Below, piece by piece: positions 1 to 8,382 of a DNA stretch of 64,000 nt (its first letter is position 1; each line of letters begins with the position of its first letter). Under the pieces are notes generated by a model that did no database searches, was not told the origin of the DNA, and saw only the letters and a program-made list of their open reading frames with translations. The stretch covers positions 1 to 64,000 of the forward strand of contig NZ_JAUSTQ010000004.1 of the NCBI RefSeq assembly GCF_030812915.1, in the 5' to 3' direction. Source of the DNA: Alkalibacillus salilacus. Its GTDB lineage: Bacteria > Bacillota > Bacilli > Bacillales > Alkalibacillaceae. The position numbers and the translations under genes were made by a program.

Positions 1-527
<527 letters not shown>

Positions 528-609
528 AAGTGTTTGATTTGGCTTATTGTTTCTTTAATTTCGTCTCCGCTTTCTTCCTATTAAGACATAAGAAGAAAAA
601 CGAATTGAC

Positions 610-645
610 GACAGGCTATTTTGTTTAGTTTTCAAGGTTCGATGT
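610..645 (-). promoter_or_regulatory. rRNA leader element upstream of 16S
   Basis: On the reverse strand, CCTTGAAAACTAAACAA (621-637) lies between tRNA-Ile and 16S. A near-identical TTGAAAACTAAAC stretch is a recurring part of Bacillus rRNA leaders, where it is associated with antitermination and precursor processing. The role here is inferred from that similarity and position. Confidence 0.5.
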
Positions 646-652
646 ATTTATA

Positions 653-730
<78 letters not shown>

Positions 731-735
731 ATATA

Positions 736-809
736 TGGAGCGGGTGATGGGAATCGAACCCACAACATCAGCTTGGAAGGCTGAGGTTTTACCATTAAAC
801 TACACCCGC
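736..809 (-). tRNA. tRNA-Gly(TCC)
   Basis: Minus-strand cloverleaf with acceptor stem GCGGGTG/CACCCGC, anticodon loop CTTCCAA (TCC) and encoded CCA at 736-738. Confidence 0.97.
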
Positions 810-828
810 ATAATCTATTGTCGATAAA

Positions 829-906
829 TGGTGCGCCCGAGAGGAGTCGAACCCCTAGCCTCTTGATCCGTAGTCAAACGCTCTATCCAATTGAGCTACG
901 GGCGCT
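829..906 (-). tRNA. tRNA-Arg(ACG)
   Basis: Minus-strand cloverleaf with acceptor stem GCGCCCG/CGGGCGC, anticodon ACG (wobble A presumably modified to inosine) and encoded CCA at 829-831. Confidence 0.97.
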
Positions 907-973
907 TATTGCGACAACCACTATAATATCAAATATAACTAATGATTGCAAGAGTAAAATTAAGTTTGTTGAA

Positions 974-1059
<86 letters not shown>

Positions 1060-1186
1060 GAGTGATGAGCTTAGAAAGTTCAATAGACCCTCTTAGAATG
1101 ACGCTACCTTTATTCTATAAAATTAATCTATTGATTAAAAGACATAAAAAAAGACTTAATTTCATCTATTGAATTGTGAGAAATAT

Positions 1187-1261
1187 TGGCTGGGCCAGTA
1201 GGATTCGAACCTACGCATGACGGCACCAAAAGCCGTTGCCTTACCGCTTGGCCATGGCCCA
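1187..1261 (-). tRNA. tRNA-Gln(TTG)
   Basis: Minus-strand cloverleaf with acceptor stem TGGGCCA/TGGCCCA, anticodon loop TTTTGGT (TTG) and encoded CCA at 1187-1189. It is separated from the downstream tRNA-Leu by about 127 bp, much more than the other gaps in the cluster. Confidence 0.97.
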
Positions 1262-1273
1262 ACTTAATAAAAA

Positions 1274-1350
1274 TGGCGGTCCGGACGGGACTCGAACCCG
1301 CGACCTCCTGCGTGACAGGCAGGCATTCTAACCAACTGAACTACCGGACC
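1274..1350 (-). tRNA. tRNA-Asp(GTC)
   Basis: Minus-strand cloverleaf with acceptor stem GGTCCGG/CCGGACC, anticodon GTC and encoded CCA at 1274-1276. Confidence 0.97.
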
Positions 1351-1353
1351 AAG

Positions 1354-1425
1354 TGACCCGTACGGGATTCGAACCCGTGTTACTGCCGTGAAAGGGCAGT
1401 GTCTTAACCACTTGACCAACGGGCC
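1354..1425 (-). tRNA. tRNA-Glu(TTC), CCA not encoded
   Basis: Minus-strand cloverleaf with acceptor stem GGCCCGT/ACGGGTC (one G-U pair) and anticodon TTC. The bases after the discriminator are CTT, so this is the only tRNA of the nine without an encoded CCA tail. It would need CCA addition by nucleotidyltransferase. Confidence 0.96.
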
Positions 1426-1436
1426 ATTAAATAAAA

Positions 1437-1527
1437 TGGCGGAGAAGGAGGGATTTGAACCCTCGCGCCGCTTACGCGACCTGCACCCTTAGCAGGGGTG
1501 TCCCTTCAGCCACTTGGGTACTTCTCC
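1437..1527 (-). tRNA. tRNA-Ser(GCT)
   Basis: Minus-strand class II tRNA with a long variable arm, acceptor stem GGAGAAG/CTTCTCC, anticodon GCT and encoded CCA at 1437-1439. Confidence 0.97.
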
Positions 1528-1528
1528 A

Positions 1529-1603
1529 TGGCTCCAGCGGCAGGATTCGAACCTGCGACCAATCGGTTAACAGCCGATTGCTCTACCTCTGAGCTACGCT
1601 GGA
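1529..1603 (-). tRNA. tRNA-Asn(GTT)
   Basis: Minus-strand cloverleaf with acceptor stem TCCAGCG/CGCTGGA, anticodon GTT and encoded CCA at 1529-1531. It is the first gene after the cluster promoter. Confidence 0.97.
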
Positions 1604-1640
1604 ATGTTTTCAAAGTGTGAATTGGCTCAATGCAGAAATT

Positions 1641-1669
1641 ATTATAAATTGTTTCGCCATCCATGTAAA
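1641..1669 (-). promoter_or_regulatory. Sigma-A promoter of the tRNA-rRNA operon
   Basis: Reverse strand: -35 TTTACA (1664-1669), 17-bp spacer, perfect -10 TATAAT (1641-1646), about 30 bp before tRNA-Asn. It is the only strong promoter seen before the nine tRNAs and the 16S gene, so it probably drives them all, though extra promoters inside the cluster cannot be excluded. Confidence 0.75.
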
Positions 1670-1718
1670 GTGTTTTTTTACATTTTATTTCGTTTTCAAT
1701 GTTGCTATTTCATGGTGT

Positions 1719-1741
1719 AAAACGCTGACGTTTTTCAGCGA
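1719..1741 (-). terminator. Weak terminator-like hairpin after the sprT-like gene
   Basis: CGCTGA (1723-1728) pairs with TCAGCG (1735-1740) and is followed on the minus strand by TTTT. The stem is only 6 bp, so terminator function is tentative. It lies between the sprT-like gene and the tRNA promoter. Confidence 0.4.
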
Positions 1742-1869
1742 CATTTAGTATCATATAACATCTTTATTTTCCTGTCAATTAGTTAAATAGAAAATAGTAT
1801 ATTTTCAAGTGAACTTTCACTCTGTTCTTTTGACAGCTTTCATAATGTACCATCTAAATTTAATGTTTG

Positions 1870-2325
1870 TCAATCACCCGAAGCCAATTGTTTTATTCGA
1901 CCTCCACACTTACCACAACGATATTGTTGTGTGTTAACACGTCTCTTACGTTTAAAGATCAAAGAACAATTTGTACATTTATACTCTAGTCTTCTCTTAC
2001 TCACTTCTGATGGAAGCTGCTCACAAAAGCGCGGCGAATCTGTTTGTTTCATTAGCTCACGGAATTCGTGACTACGATGATGAAATGGTTTGCCTTCAAT
2101 ATGTAGGTGATAATGGCACAGCTCATGTTTAATAATACCAATCAATGCATCTTCCCCTAGCTCCTCTAAGTACTTGGGATTAATTTCGATTGTACGAGTC
2201 TTAGGAACATAACGTCCACCTGTCGTTCGGAGTCGTCTGTTAAAGATAATGTGGTCTTTGAATGGTTTTTGAAAATAGCGCTTAGATAAATCAACTGCTA
2301 ACTGTTGCAATCTATGTTCGTCCAA
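1870..2325 (-). CDS. SprT-like zinc metalloprotease-family protein
   Basis: A 151-residue member of the SprT family, equivalent by position and length to B. subtilis YdcK. The zinc-binding HExxH is visible as HELCHYH near residues 87-93, and the C-terminal third carries a CxxC...CxxC zinc ribbon (CTNC and CGKC). Members are related to the Spartan proteases that act on DNA-protein crosslinks; the bacterial role is not established. The start codon is TTG with a modest GAGTGA ribosome site. It follows cmpA and tex in the usual Bacillus order, although cmpA points the other way. Confidence 0.9.
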   Translation of the reverse strand: MDEHRLQQLAVDLSKRYFQKPFKDHIIFNRRLRTTGGRYVPKTRTIEINPKYLEELGEDALIGIIKHELCHYHLHIEGKPFHHRSHEFRELMKQTDSPRFCEQLPSEVSKRRLEYKCTNCSLIFKRKRRVNTQQYRCGKCGGRIKQLASGD

Positions 2326-2368
2326 TGAAAATCACTCTTTTCTTAAATTAGCATTTTGATATGACTTA

Positions 2369-2376
2369 CATACAAT
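2369..2376 (+). promoter_or_regulatory. Sigma-E-like -10 element upstream of cmpA
   Basis: CATACAAT matches the sigma-E -10 consensus CATACAnT and lies about 30 bp before the cmpA start. The -35 region (about 2349-2357) is a poor match. The B. subtilis cmpA gene is expressed in the mother cell during sporulation, which fits. An alternative sigma-A reading (TTAGCA, 17 bp, TACAAT) overlaps it. Confidence 0.5.
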
Positions 2377-2404
2377 ATGATAAAAACGATTGTAGGTGAT
2401 GTTT

Positions 2405-2515
2405 ATGCCTAATTGGTTACAACTACAATTACAACGTGCTTTCGCCAATAAAAATAAACGGCAAGTAGTGACACTCAATCAATGTTGGTACTATTACAAA
2501 CTCGATATAGAATAA
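2405..2515 (+). CDS. cmpA: Cortex morphogenetic protein CmpA (36 aa)
   Basis: A 36-codon ORF beginning MPNWLQLQLQRAF and containing LNQCWYYYK matches the B. subtilis CmpA pattern (start MP.WL..Q.QRAF, middle LNQCWYFY). CmpA is a small mother-cell protein that, with the ClpXP protease, controls SpoIVA quality and cortex assembly during spore formation. The position between tex and the sprT-like gene is the same as in B. subtilis. A ribosome site TAGGTGAT precedes the ATG. It is easily missed by ORF length cutoffs. Confidence 0.9.
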   Translation: MPNWLQLQLQRAFANKNKRQVVTLNQCWYYYKLDIE

Positions 2516-2544
2516 ACCTGCGAACATCCTCATGTTCGCAGGTC
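2514..2544 (-). terminator. Terminator after tex
   Basis: A 12-bp perfect stem ACCTGCGAACAT / ATGTTCGCAGGT (2516-2543) with a 4-nt loop, followed on the minus strand by TTTATT. It lies directly after the cmpA stop on the opposite strand, so it may also affect cmpA transcripts. Confidence 0.75.
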
Positions 2545-2552
2545 CACTCAAA

Positions 2553-4718
2553 TTAACTTGTCATTGGAATCATTGTCAATGCAATACGTTGACGTTTCTC
2601 ATCGACTTCTTCAATCCATACAGTGACGATATCACCGACCGCTACCACATCTAACGGATTACGGACAAACTGATTGGATAGTTTTGATACATGTACTAAT
2701 CCATCTTGTTTCACGCCAATATCTACAAATGCACCGAAATCCACAACATTCCGAACTGTTCCTTGCAATTCCATTCCTTGTTCTAAGTCTTCCATGGATA
2801 AAACATTCGTTTTCAATAAAGGTTTTGGCAGTTCATCACGTGGGTCGCGGTTTGGCTTCTTCAAATCTTCTACAATATCTTGTAGTGTTAAACGACCGAC
2901 ATCCAGCCCTTCACCTAATTGTTCCAATGACTTCTCGCCTAATGTTTGACGAATCTCTTCTGTTCCAATCGCTTCTACCGTCATATCAATATTAGTTAAT
3001 AGTTGTTTTGTCACATCATAGCTTTCAGGGTGAATGGATGTGCGGTCAAGCGGCTGATTACCGTCCAAAATTCTTAAGAAACCAATCGCTTGTTCATATG
3101 TTTTATCACCCAGACGCGGAACTCTCTTGATTTGTTTGCGATCTGAAAAACGTCCGTTTTCTTCACGATAAGCAACAATATTATTAGCAACCGTTTTATT
3201 TAAGCCTGAAATATATTGAAGCAAGGAAGATGACGCTGTATTAACGTTAACACCTACTTGGTTTACTGCTGTTTCAACAACAAATTGCAAGGAGTTTGCC
3301 AACTTCTTCTGACTAACGTCGTGTTGATACTGTCCTACACCGATCGATTTGGGATCAATTTTAACAAGCTCGCTTAACGGATCCTGTACACGTCGTGCAA
3401 TGGATACGGCAGAACGTTCTTCAACTTGTAAGTCAGGAAACTCTTCCCGAGCTAATTTTGATGCAGAATAAACACTCGCGCCCGCTTCATTTACAATTAA
3501 ATAAGCGACATCTAGATTATGCTTCTGAATCACATCAGCAATAAACTGTTCTGTCTCACGTGAAGCTGTTCCATTCCCAATCGCAATTAATTCAATCGGA
3601 TATTTATTTAAAAACTGCAACACTTTCTTCTCGGCACCTTCTACATCTTTCTTAGGTGCTGTAGGATACATGACATCCACTTCTTGCATTTGTCCTGTAT
3701 CATCGACGACTGACAACTTGCAACCTGTCCGATAAGCTGGGTCAACGCCAAGAATTGTTTTACCTTTCAACGGTGGTTGCAGGAGTAAGTTGCGCAAGTT
3801 CTTCGCAAAAATATCAATAGCATGCTCTTCAGCATCGTCGGTTAAAGACGTGCGAATATCGCGTTCAATCGATGGTTGAATTAAACGTTTATAACTATCT
3901 TGAATCGCTTCGTCAATGAGTTGTGCCTCTTCTGTATCTTGATTACGAATAACCGCTCGCCCCAGATAATCCAGTACTTTATCTGCTGGTGGCTCAATTG
4001 ATACTTTTAGGACTTTTTCTTTTTCGCCACGATTCACCGCCAACACGCGGTGAGGCACGATTTTACGAATAGGTTCTTCATATTCGTAATACATTTGATA
4101 AATTTCTTGTTCGTCTTCAGCATTCTTCTTAAGCTCAGTTTGAAGTAACCCGTGATGGTATGTAAATGCACGAATATCATCGCGGAATGCTGGTTCATCC
4201 GAAATCCACTCAGCTATAATGTCATTAACACCTTGAATGACGGCATTTACATCAGGCAACTCATTTTCTTCAGAAAGAAAACTTTCTGCTTCCTGGCGTA
4301 CATTCATACCTTGTTGTGCCCACACTTTTAAAGCCAGTGGTTCGAGGCCTTTTTCCTTAGCAATCGTCGCGCGAGTCCGTCGTTTTTGCTTATAAGGACG
4401 ATATAAATCTTCCACTCGCTGCAGTTTGGTTGCTTTCATAATATCCTGTTTTAATTCGTCAGTCAGCTTTCCTTGTTCGTCTATTAAACGAATGACTTCT
4501 TCTTTTCTTTCGTGTAATTGTTCTTGGTAATCGTAAGTTTCTTGAATAGCCTGGATTTCAGTTTCATCTAATCCTTTAGTTTGTTCTTTACGGTAACGGG
4601 CGATAAACGGGACCGTATTGCCGTCTGATAATAGTTGAACAACGGTTTGAACAATCGTTTGATCTAATTTTACTTGTTTTGAAACAACATCAATTAATTG
4701 TGTTTGGACTTCTGTCAC
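2553..4718 (-). CDS. tex: Tex family S1 RNA-binding transcription accessory protein
   Basis: About 721 residues, the normal Tex length (B. subtilis YdcI). The order is an N-terminal helical Tex region, a YqgF/RNase H-like domain containing GVDPAYRTG near residue 325, helix-hairpin-helix motifs (GLNKTVANNIVAYREENG; RVPRLGDKTYEQAIG), and a C-terminal S1 domain (VRNVVDFGAFVDIGVKQDG). Tex acts in transcription and RNA metabolism. GTG at 4716-4718 is chosen as the start because GAGGAGG sits 9 bases upstream; the longer TTG start at 4736 would overlap that ribosome site. Confidence 0.95.
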   Translation of the reverse strand: MTEVQTQLIDVVSKQVKLDQTIVQTVVQLLSDGNTVPFIARYRKEQTKGLDETEIQAIQETYDYQEQLHERKEEVIRLIDEQGKLTDELKQDIMKATKLQRVEDLYRPYKQKRRTRATIAKEKGLEPLALKVWAQQGMNVRQEAESFLSEENELPDVNAVIQGVNDIIAEWISDEPAFRDDIRAFTYHHGLLQTELKKNAEDEQEIYQMYYEYEEPIRKIVPHRVLAVNRGEKEKVLKVSIEPPADKVLDYLGRAVIRNQDTEEAQLIDEAIQDSYKRLIQPSIERDIRTSLTDDAEEHAIDIFAKNLRNLLLQPPLKGKTILGVDPAYRTGCKLSVVDDTGQMQEVDVMYPTAPKKDVEGAEKKVLQFLNKYPIELIAIGNGTASRETEQFIADVIQKHNLDVAYLIVNEAGASVYSASKLAREEFPDLQVEERSAVSIARRVQDPLSELVKIDPKSIGVGQYQHDVSQKKLANSLQFVVETAVNQVGVNVNTASSSLLQYISGLNKTVANNIVAYREENGRFSDRKQIKRVPRLGDKTYEQAIGFLRILDGNQPLDRTSIHPESYDVTKQLLTNIDMTVEAIGTEEIRQTLGEKSLEQLGEGLDVGRLTLQDIVEDLKKPNRDPRDELPKPLLKTNVLSMEDLEQGMELQGTVRNVVDFGAFVDIGVKQDGLVHVSKLSNQFVRNPLDVVAVGDIVTVWIEEVDEKRQRIALTMIPMTS

Positions 4719-4814
4719 GTTCGTCTTCCTCCTCAAATCATAATTCTTTTAAAGTATAACAAAAATCACCACACATCACATATAGGCCTATAATACAAGG
4801 TTTTGTTAAAGTCC

Positions 4815-5040
4815 GTTGTTGTTATTGTGAATCGCTATCGGTGGACGCTTTCCACGGGCACGGCTCGAGCCAGGCGACATCACCGAATAAGCTACCTTGC
4901 AACTTGCACCGAGGAAGCATGCTTCGAAGCGTTACTAGAAGACGCAGGTGCATCCCTCGGCCGAAAAGCGTGGCCTGGGGTCTCGAGACACGTGCTGTTC
5001 CCGTAGGAGTCGCCACCTTCGCTTATCACAATACAACAAC
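4815..5040. repeat. GC-rich long imperfect-palindrome element, copy 1
   Basis: About 226 bp with base composition unlike its AT-rich surroundings. The outer arm 4815-4844 (GTTGTTGTTATTGTGA...GGTGG) is matched in inverted orientation by 5013-5040 (CCACC...TCACAATACAACAAC). Inner blocks GGGCACGGCTCGAG (4856-4869) and CTCGAGAC.CGTGCTGTTCCCG (4982-5003) are shared with copy 2 at about 16.4 kb. The centre holds a further hairpin region with the perfect palindrome GAAGCATGCTTC (4914-4925). ORFs across it read on both strands and look spurious. The rest of the gap between rsbX and tex shows only the 12-bp palindrome TATAGGCCTATA at 4781-4792. Confidence 0.8.
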
Positions 5041-5095
5041 TAAGCATTTACCTTAGTATATCTAATCAACATTAAGATTTAAGAGAGACTAATAC

Positions 5096-5129
5096 AAAAA
5101 AGAGGCAGCACTCTGCTACCTCTTCTTAA
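5096..5129 (-). terminator. Terminator after rsbX
   Basis: Minus-strand stem AAGAGGTAGC / GCTGCCTCTT (with one U-G pair), loop AGAGT, then a run of six T. It overlaps the last codons of rsbX and ends the sigma-B operon. Confidence 0.8.
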
Positions 5130-5731
5130 CCAAGATACTTCATGGCGATTAGTGTTGTATCATCTTCCATATACTCATCTTGTTGTAAGTTAAACCATTC
5201 CACTGTTAAATCCATTGAATTCTGACTGTAGAATTCCTTTGTTAATTGTTGTTCGTTAACACCATCTGAAAACATAAAGAATATCGCACCTGGTTCAAGT
5301 GATTTGGTATGAACATTAACTGGTGCATTCACACCTGATAGATAACCAGGAACTGGAATGTTTCGCTGTTTCTTGCCGTCAGAATTCACCATAATCACAC
5401 TAATATTCCCGACTAAAGCGTAAGAGAACGTATTTTCGTCGTAGTCAATTTTCAACAGCCCTAAAACACAACCACGTAATTCTTGACCAAATAAAACGGT
5501 ATTCGCCTTCTCTATAATCTGTTCTAAGGGTTCATCATAATGATGCTTAATGACTTCGATCACAGCATCTGCTGATTTCTTTGCAATTTCACCACTACCT
5601 AACCCATCTGACAACGCACAGAAAAAGCCATCTTCTGTTTCATAATAAAAAAAAGAGTCACCTGAGTGATAGTTACCTTTCTTCGGTTTTTGAAAAGTCG
5701 CAACCTCCATACGGTCTCGCTTTTCGATCAA
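5126..5731 (-). CDS. rsbX: RsbX, PP2C-type serine phosphatase of the sigma-B pathway
   Basis: 201 residues, matching B. subtilis RsbX in length and place (directly after sigB). PP2C signature parts are visible: SGDSFFYYE with the metal-binding Asp, CALSDGLGSGEIA and FMFSDGVNE. RsbX dephosphorylates RsbS and RsbR in the stressosome and so resets the stress signal. The TTG start overlaps the sigB stop (TTGA) and has GGAGG 7 bases upstream, which supports it over the ATG eight codons in. Confidence 0.93.
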   Translation of the reverse strand: MIEKRDRMEVATFQKPKKGNYHSGDSFFYYETEDGFFCALSDGLGSGEIAKKSADAVIEVIKHHYDEPLEQIIEKANTVLFGQELRGCVLGLLKIDYDENTFSYALVGNISVIMVNSDGKKQRNIPVPGYLSGVNAPVNVHTKSLEPGAIFFMFSDGVNEQQLTKEFYSQNSMDLTVEWFNLQQDEYMEDDTTLIAMKYLG

Positions 5732-6516
5732 AATAAAACCTCCAAGTCTTCCTCACTCATTGACTCTCTTAATTTCCTTAAAGCACGTCTTTGTAAGCGC
5801 GATACGTGCATCTGCGATAAGCCTAATCGTTCTCCGGTTTCTTTTTGGCTTAGATTCTCAAAGTACGTACATTCAAGGATTTCACGTTCACGGTCACTCA
5901 ATAATGGTAACATTTTTTCAATCAATAATTTGTGGTCGATTTGATCATAACCTTCTTCTTGCTGCCCTACTAAATCCAATATCGTCACCGTACTACCATC
6001 CGCATCAGCTTCAATTTGTCTGTCAGTTGATAGCGCATTGTAACTTTTGCTCATTTCCATGGTTTCTAGCACTTCTTCTTCACTAGCGTTTAAATAGTCA
6101 GCAATCTCTTTCACCGACGGAGACTCTTGATTGTCAGTTGTCAATTCTTCAACAGCTGACTTGATTTTCGGACCTAGCTCTTTAATCCGTCTTGGAACAT
6201 GAACACTCCAAGTCTTGTCCCGAATGAATCGTTTGATTTCACCAATAATTGTGGGAACAGCAAAAGATTCAAACGATTTACCGTAGGATCCATCGTATCG
6301 TCTGATTGCAGCCATCAAACCCAGCATTCCGACCTGCACTAGGTCTTCATGGATTTCACTGTTCTTAGAGTACTTTTTTGCTAGAGAGTGCACCAAGTTC
6401 TCATATTGGTATATGATCCGTTCTTGGATTTCTTCATCTTCTGGATGGTTATGCAAGTACGTAATGAGTTCGTAGATATCTTCCTCATTATTGTGTTGTT
6501 GAGATTTGGTCGCCAT
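5728..6516 (-). CDS. sigB: RNA polymerase sigma-B factor
   Basis: About 262 residues with region 2 (EDLVQVGMLGLMAAIRRYD, FESFAVPTIIGEIKRFIRD), region 3, and region 4 (LSQKETGERLGLSQMHVSRLQRRA). It directs the general stress regulon when released from RsbW. ATG at 6514-6516 is chosen because GAGGTG lies 7 bases before it; this leaves a 29-bp overlap with rsbW, similar to the overlap known in B. subtilis. Neighbours rsbV and rsbW upstream and rsbX downstream confirm the identity. Confidence 0.97.
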   Translation of the reverse strand: MATKSQQHNNEEDIYELITYLHNHPEDEEIQERIIYQYENLVHSLAKKYSKNSEIHEDLVQVGMLGLMAAIRRYDGSYGKSFESFAVPTIIGEIKRFIRDKTWSVHVPRRIKELGPKIKSAVEELTTDNQESPSVKEIADYLNASEEEVLETMEMSKSYNALSTDRQIEADADGSTVTILDLVGQQEEGYDQIDHKLLIEKMLPLLSDREREILECTYFENLSQKETGERLGLSQMHVSRLQRRALRKLRESMSEEDLEVLF

Positions 6517-6970
6517 TCTGCCCCACCTCATTTTCATACAAGAACTTCGTCATGATGACAATAACACCATGATTATTGTTAATTTCGACTTTATCCATTA
6601 GGGCATCAATTAAGAAAAGACCGAAACCTCCTTCTCGCATTTCTTCTACTGAACTTTCTCCATCATTATATGGGCCAATTTGTTCGCGAATTTCTTTCAA
6701 ATCAAAACTACCACCGCGATCGGCAATCATGATTTCGATACGATCATCATACATACCGAACCCAATGGTTACTTCGCCTGTGTCTTCATCATAATAAGCA
6801 TGGTTTACCGCGTTCGTAATCGCTTCAGATGTTGCTACTTTCAAATCCTCTATTTCTTCATAAGAAAAACCCATGCGATTAGCAAGACCAGAGATTGTAA
6901 GCCTTAAAACACCAACGAATTCTGATTTAGCCGGCACTTTCATCTCTACAAAATCGAAAGCTTGCTTCAT
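6488..6970 (-). CDS. rsbW: RsbW, anti-sigma-B factor and serine kinase
   Basis: 160 residues with a GHKL-type ATPase fold: N box (EAITNAVNHAY), G1 (DRGGSFD) and G2 (EGGFGLFLIDALMD). It opens EMKVPAKSEFVGVLRLT, very close to B. subtilis RsbW. RsbW binds and blocks sigma-B and phosphorylates RsbV when ATP is high. Its ATG overlaps the rsbV stop, and its 3' end overlaps sigB, so the three are translationally coupled. Confidence 0.97.
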   Translation of the reverse strand: MKQAFDFVEMKVPAKSEFVGVLRLTISGLANRMGFSYEEIEDLKVATSEAITNAVNHAYYDEDTGEVTIGFGMYDDRIEIMIADRGGSFDLKEIREQIGPYNDGESSVEEMREGGFGLFLIDALMDKVEINNNHGVIVIMTKFLYENEVGQNGDQISTTQ

Positions 6971-7296
6971 GATATTTCACCCTCAACTGTATTTTCAATA
7001 TTGATCACTTCATTTAAGCCCGTAATATTAAATAAGCGATAGACATTTTCTTGTAAATTCACTAGCTTAAATTCATGACCTTTTTCTTTCGATAATTTCA
7101 GCGCACTAATAAAGACACCTAACCCTGTACTATCCATGTAGCTGACTTTAAGTAAATCTACTTCAACATTTGGTTTTTCTTCCACTAAACTTAATAACTT
7201 CTCCTTCAGTTGAGGAGCAGTATAAGCATCAATTTCACCAGATAGTTTTAAAACACCTACATCTTGTTCAAGATGATCATCGATATGTAAATTCAT
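6967..7296 (-). CDS. rsbV: RsbV, anti-sigma-factor antagonist
   Basis: 109 residues forming one STAS domain; the phosphorylated serine/threonine region is seen as SYMDSTGLGVFISALK near residues 53-68. Unphosphorylated RsbV binds RsbW and frees sigma-B. It is the first gene after the internal sigma-B promoter at 7332-7356, so it is probably made from both operon promoters, as in B. subtilis. Confidence 0.97.
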   Translation of the reverse strand: MNLHIDDHLEQDVGVLKLSGEIDAYTAPQLKEKLLSLVEEKPNVEVDLLKVSYMDSTGLGVFISALKLSKEKGHEFKLVNLQENVYRLFNITGLNEVINIENTVEGEIS

Positions 7297-7331
7297 CTTA
7301 AATCCCCCATTCTTATTCCCTAAAAATCGTT

Positions 7332-7356
7332 ATACCCGTTTGAGTTATTTTCAAAC
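7332..7356 (-). promoter_or_regulatory. Sigma-B promoter of rsbV-rsbW-sigB-rsbX
   Basis: Reverse strand: -35 GTTTGA (7351-7356), 13-bp spacer, -10 GGGTAT (7332-7337). This fits the sigma-B consensus GTTTAA-N12-15-GGGTAT and starts 3 bp after the rsbU stop codon. The same arrangement gives autocatalytic control of the operon in B. subtilis. Confidence 0.85.
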
Positions 7357-7359
7357 ATA

Positions 7360-8370
7360 CTAGTCTTTTCTTTTCATGACAAGGAGAGTGAAATCATCAC
7401 GTAGTTGAAAATCTTGTAAACGTTCAAAATACTGAAACACACCTTCTACAATACCTTGAGCGTCTAAGTGTGCGTACTGATTAATAATATCTAAAACTTC
7501 CTCTTGTTCAATAAAGCGATCATCCACACGACATTCGGTCACCCCATCTGTGAGCAATATGATTAAGTCGCCTGAACGGATATCGACTTGCCGTTCTTCA
7601 TATGAAACGTCATTACTCACGCCCAGCAAGAGACCTTTTGCATCAATTTCCTCAAATTTACCTGTATCATACCTTAATATATAACAAGGTTCATGACCTG
7701 CAGAAGCATAATAGAATTGATGATCAGTTGTATCGTAAAATCCATAAAACATAGTAACGAACATACCCTCTTCTACGTTACGTCCAACTACTCGGTTCAA
7801 TGAATCTAATATACGTTGTGGGTTAATTTCGTTCTCAGAAAAACTTTCCATCGCGAACTTAATCATCGACATGCAAAAAGCTGCTGGAACGCCTTTTCCA
7901 ATCACATCTGCAATTGCAATTCCGATATTTCCATCTTCATCTTTAATAAAATGATGATAATCGCCGTTCATCTCTTTTGCTGGCACTGATTTAACACCGA
8001 TGTCTACTTTTTCATCGGATGGTATAGTAGTTTTCAACAATGTTTCTTGCATATTAGCCGCTACACCAATTTCCGAACGCAATTCGATTTGTTTTTCTCT
8101 AAGAACTTGGTGTTCTTGGTAAGCTAAACCATAAGCAATCATTGTTTCTATTAAGAACTGGAATGAATCACGCACACGTTCACCCATATCAGGCATGACT
8201 TCCTCTAAAGCCTCATAGTGTACGTTAACGATTTCGTCTGGTGATATATTTTGTTGAATCGATTGTTTACTGAATTGTTCTGCTTGATATAAAATGGCTT
8301 CATTACGTGTTTGTAAGTATTGCGATAATAACTCTTTATAATTCTGCATATCTGATTCAATTGAGCTCAC
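7360..8370 (-). CDS. rsbU: RsbU, PP2C phosphatase acting on RsbV
   Basis: 336 residues: an N-terminal helical RsbT-binding domain (about 1-85) and a SpoIIE/PP2C phosphatase domain with MNGDYHHFIKDEDG, IADVIGKGVPAAFCMSM, YASAGHEP and LLTDGVTE motifs. RsbT-activated RsbU dephosphorylates RsbV. The start is GTG with AGGAGGGG six bases upstream. Confidence 0.96.
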   Translation of the reverse strand: MSSIESDMQNYKELLSQYLQTRNEAILYQAEQFSKQSIQQNISPDEIVNVHYEALEEVMPDMGERVRDSFQFLIETMIAYGLAYQEHQVLREKQIELRSEIGVAANMQETLLKTTIPSDEKVDIGVKSVPAKEMNGDYHHFIKDEDGNIGIAIADVIGKGVPAAFCMSMIKFAMESFSENEINPQRILDSLNRVVGRNVEEGMFVTMFYGFYDTTDHQFYYASAGHEPCYILRYDTGKFEEIDAKGLLLGVSNDVSYEERQVDIRSGDLIILLTDGVTECRVDDRFIEQEEVLDIINQYAHLDAQGIVEGVFQYFERLQDFQLRDDFTLLVMKRKD

Positions 8371-8382
8371 AGCTTACCCCTC

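Noticed and set aside
4719-4736. TTG start giving a longer Tex protein
   Set aside because: The start would sit on the GAGGAGG ribosome site that serves the GTG at 4718.
4803-5056. Three overlapping ORFs on both strands in the gap between rsbX and tex
   Set aside because: They all fall on the GC-rich inverted-repeat element, which lacks stop codons because of its composition. None has a ribosome site, and copy 2 of the element does not keep the frames.
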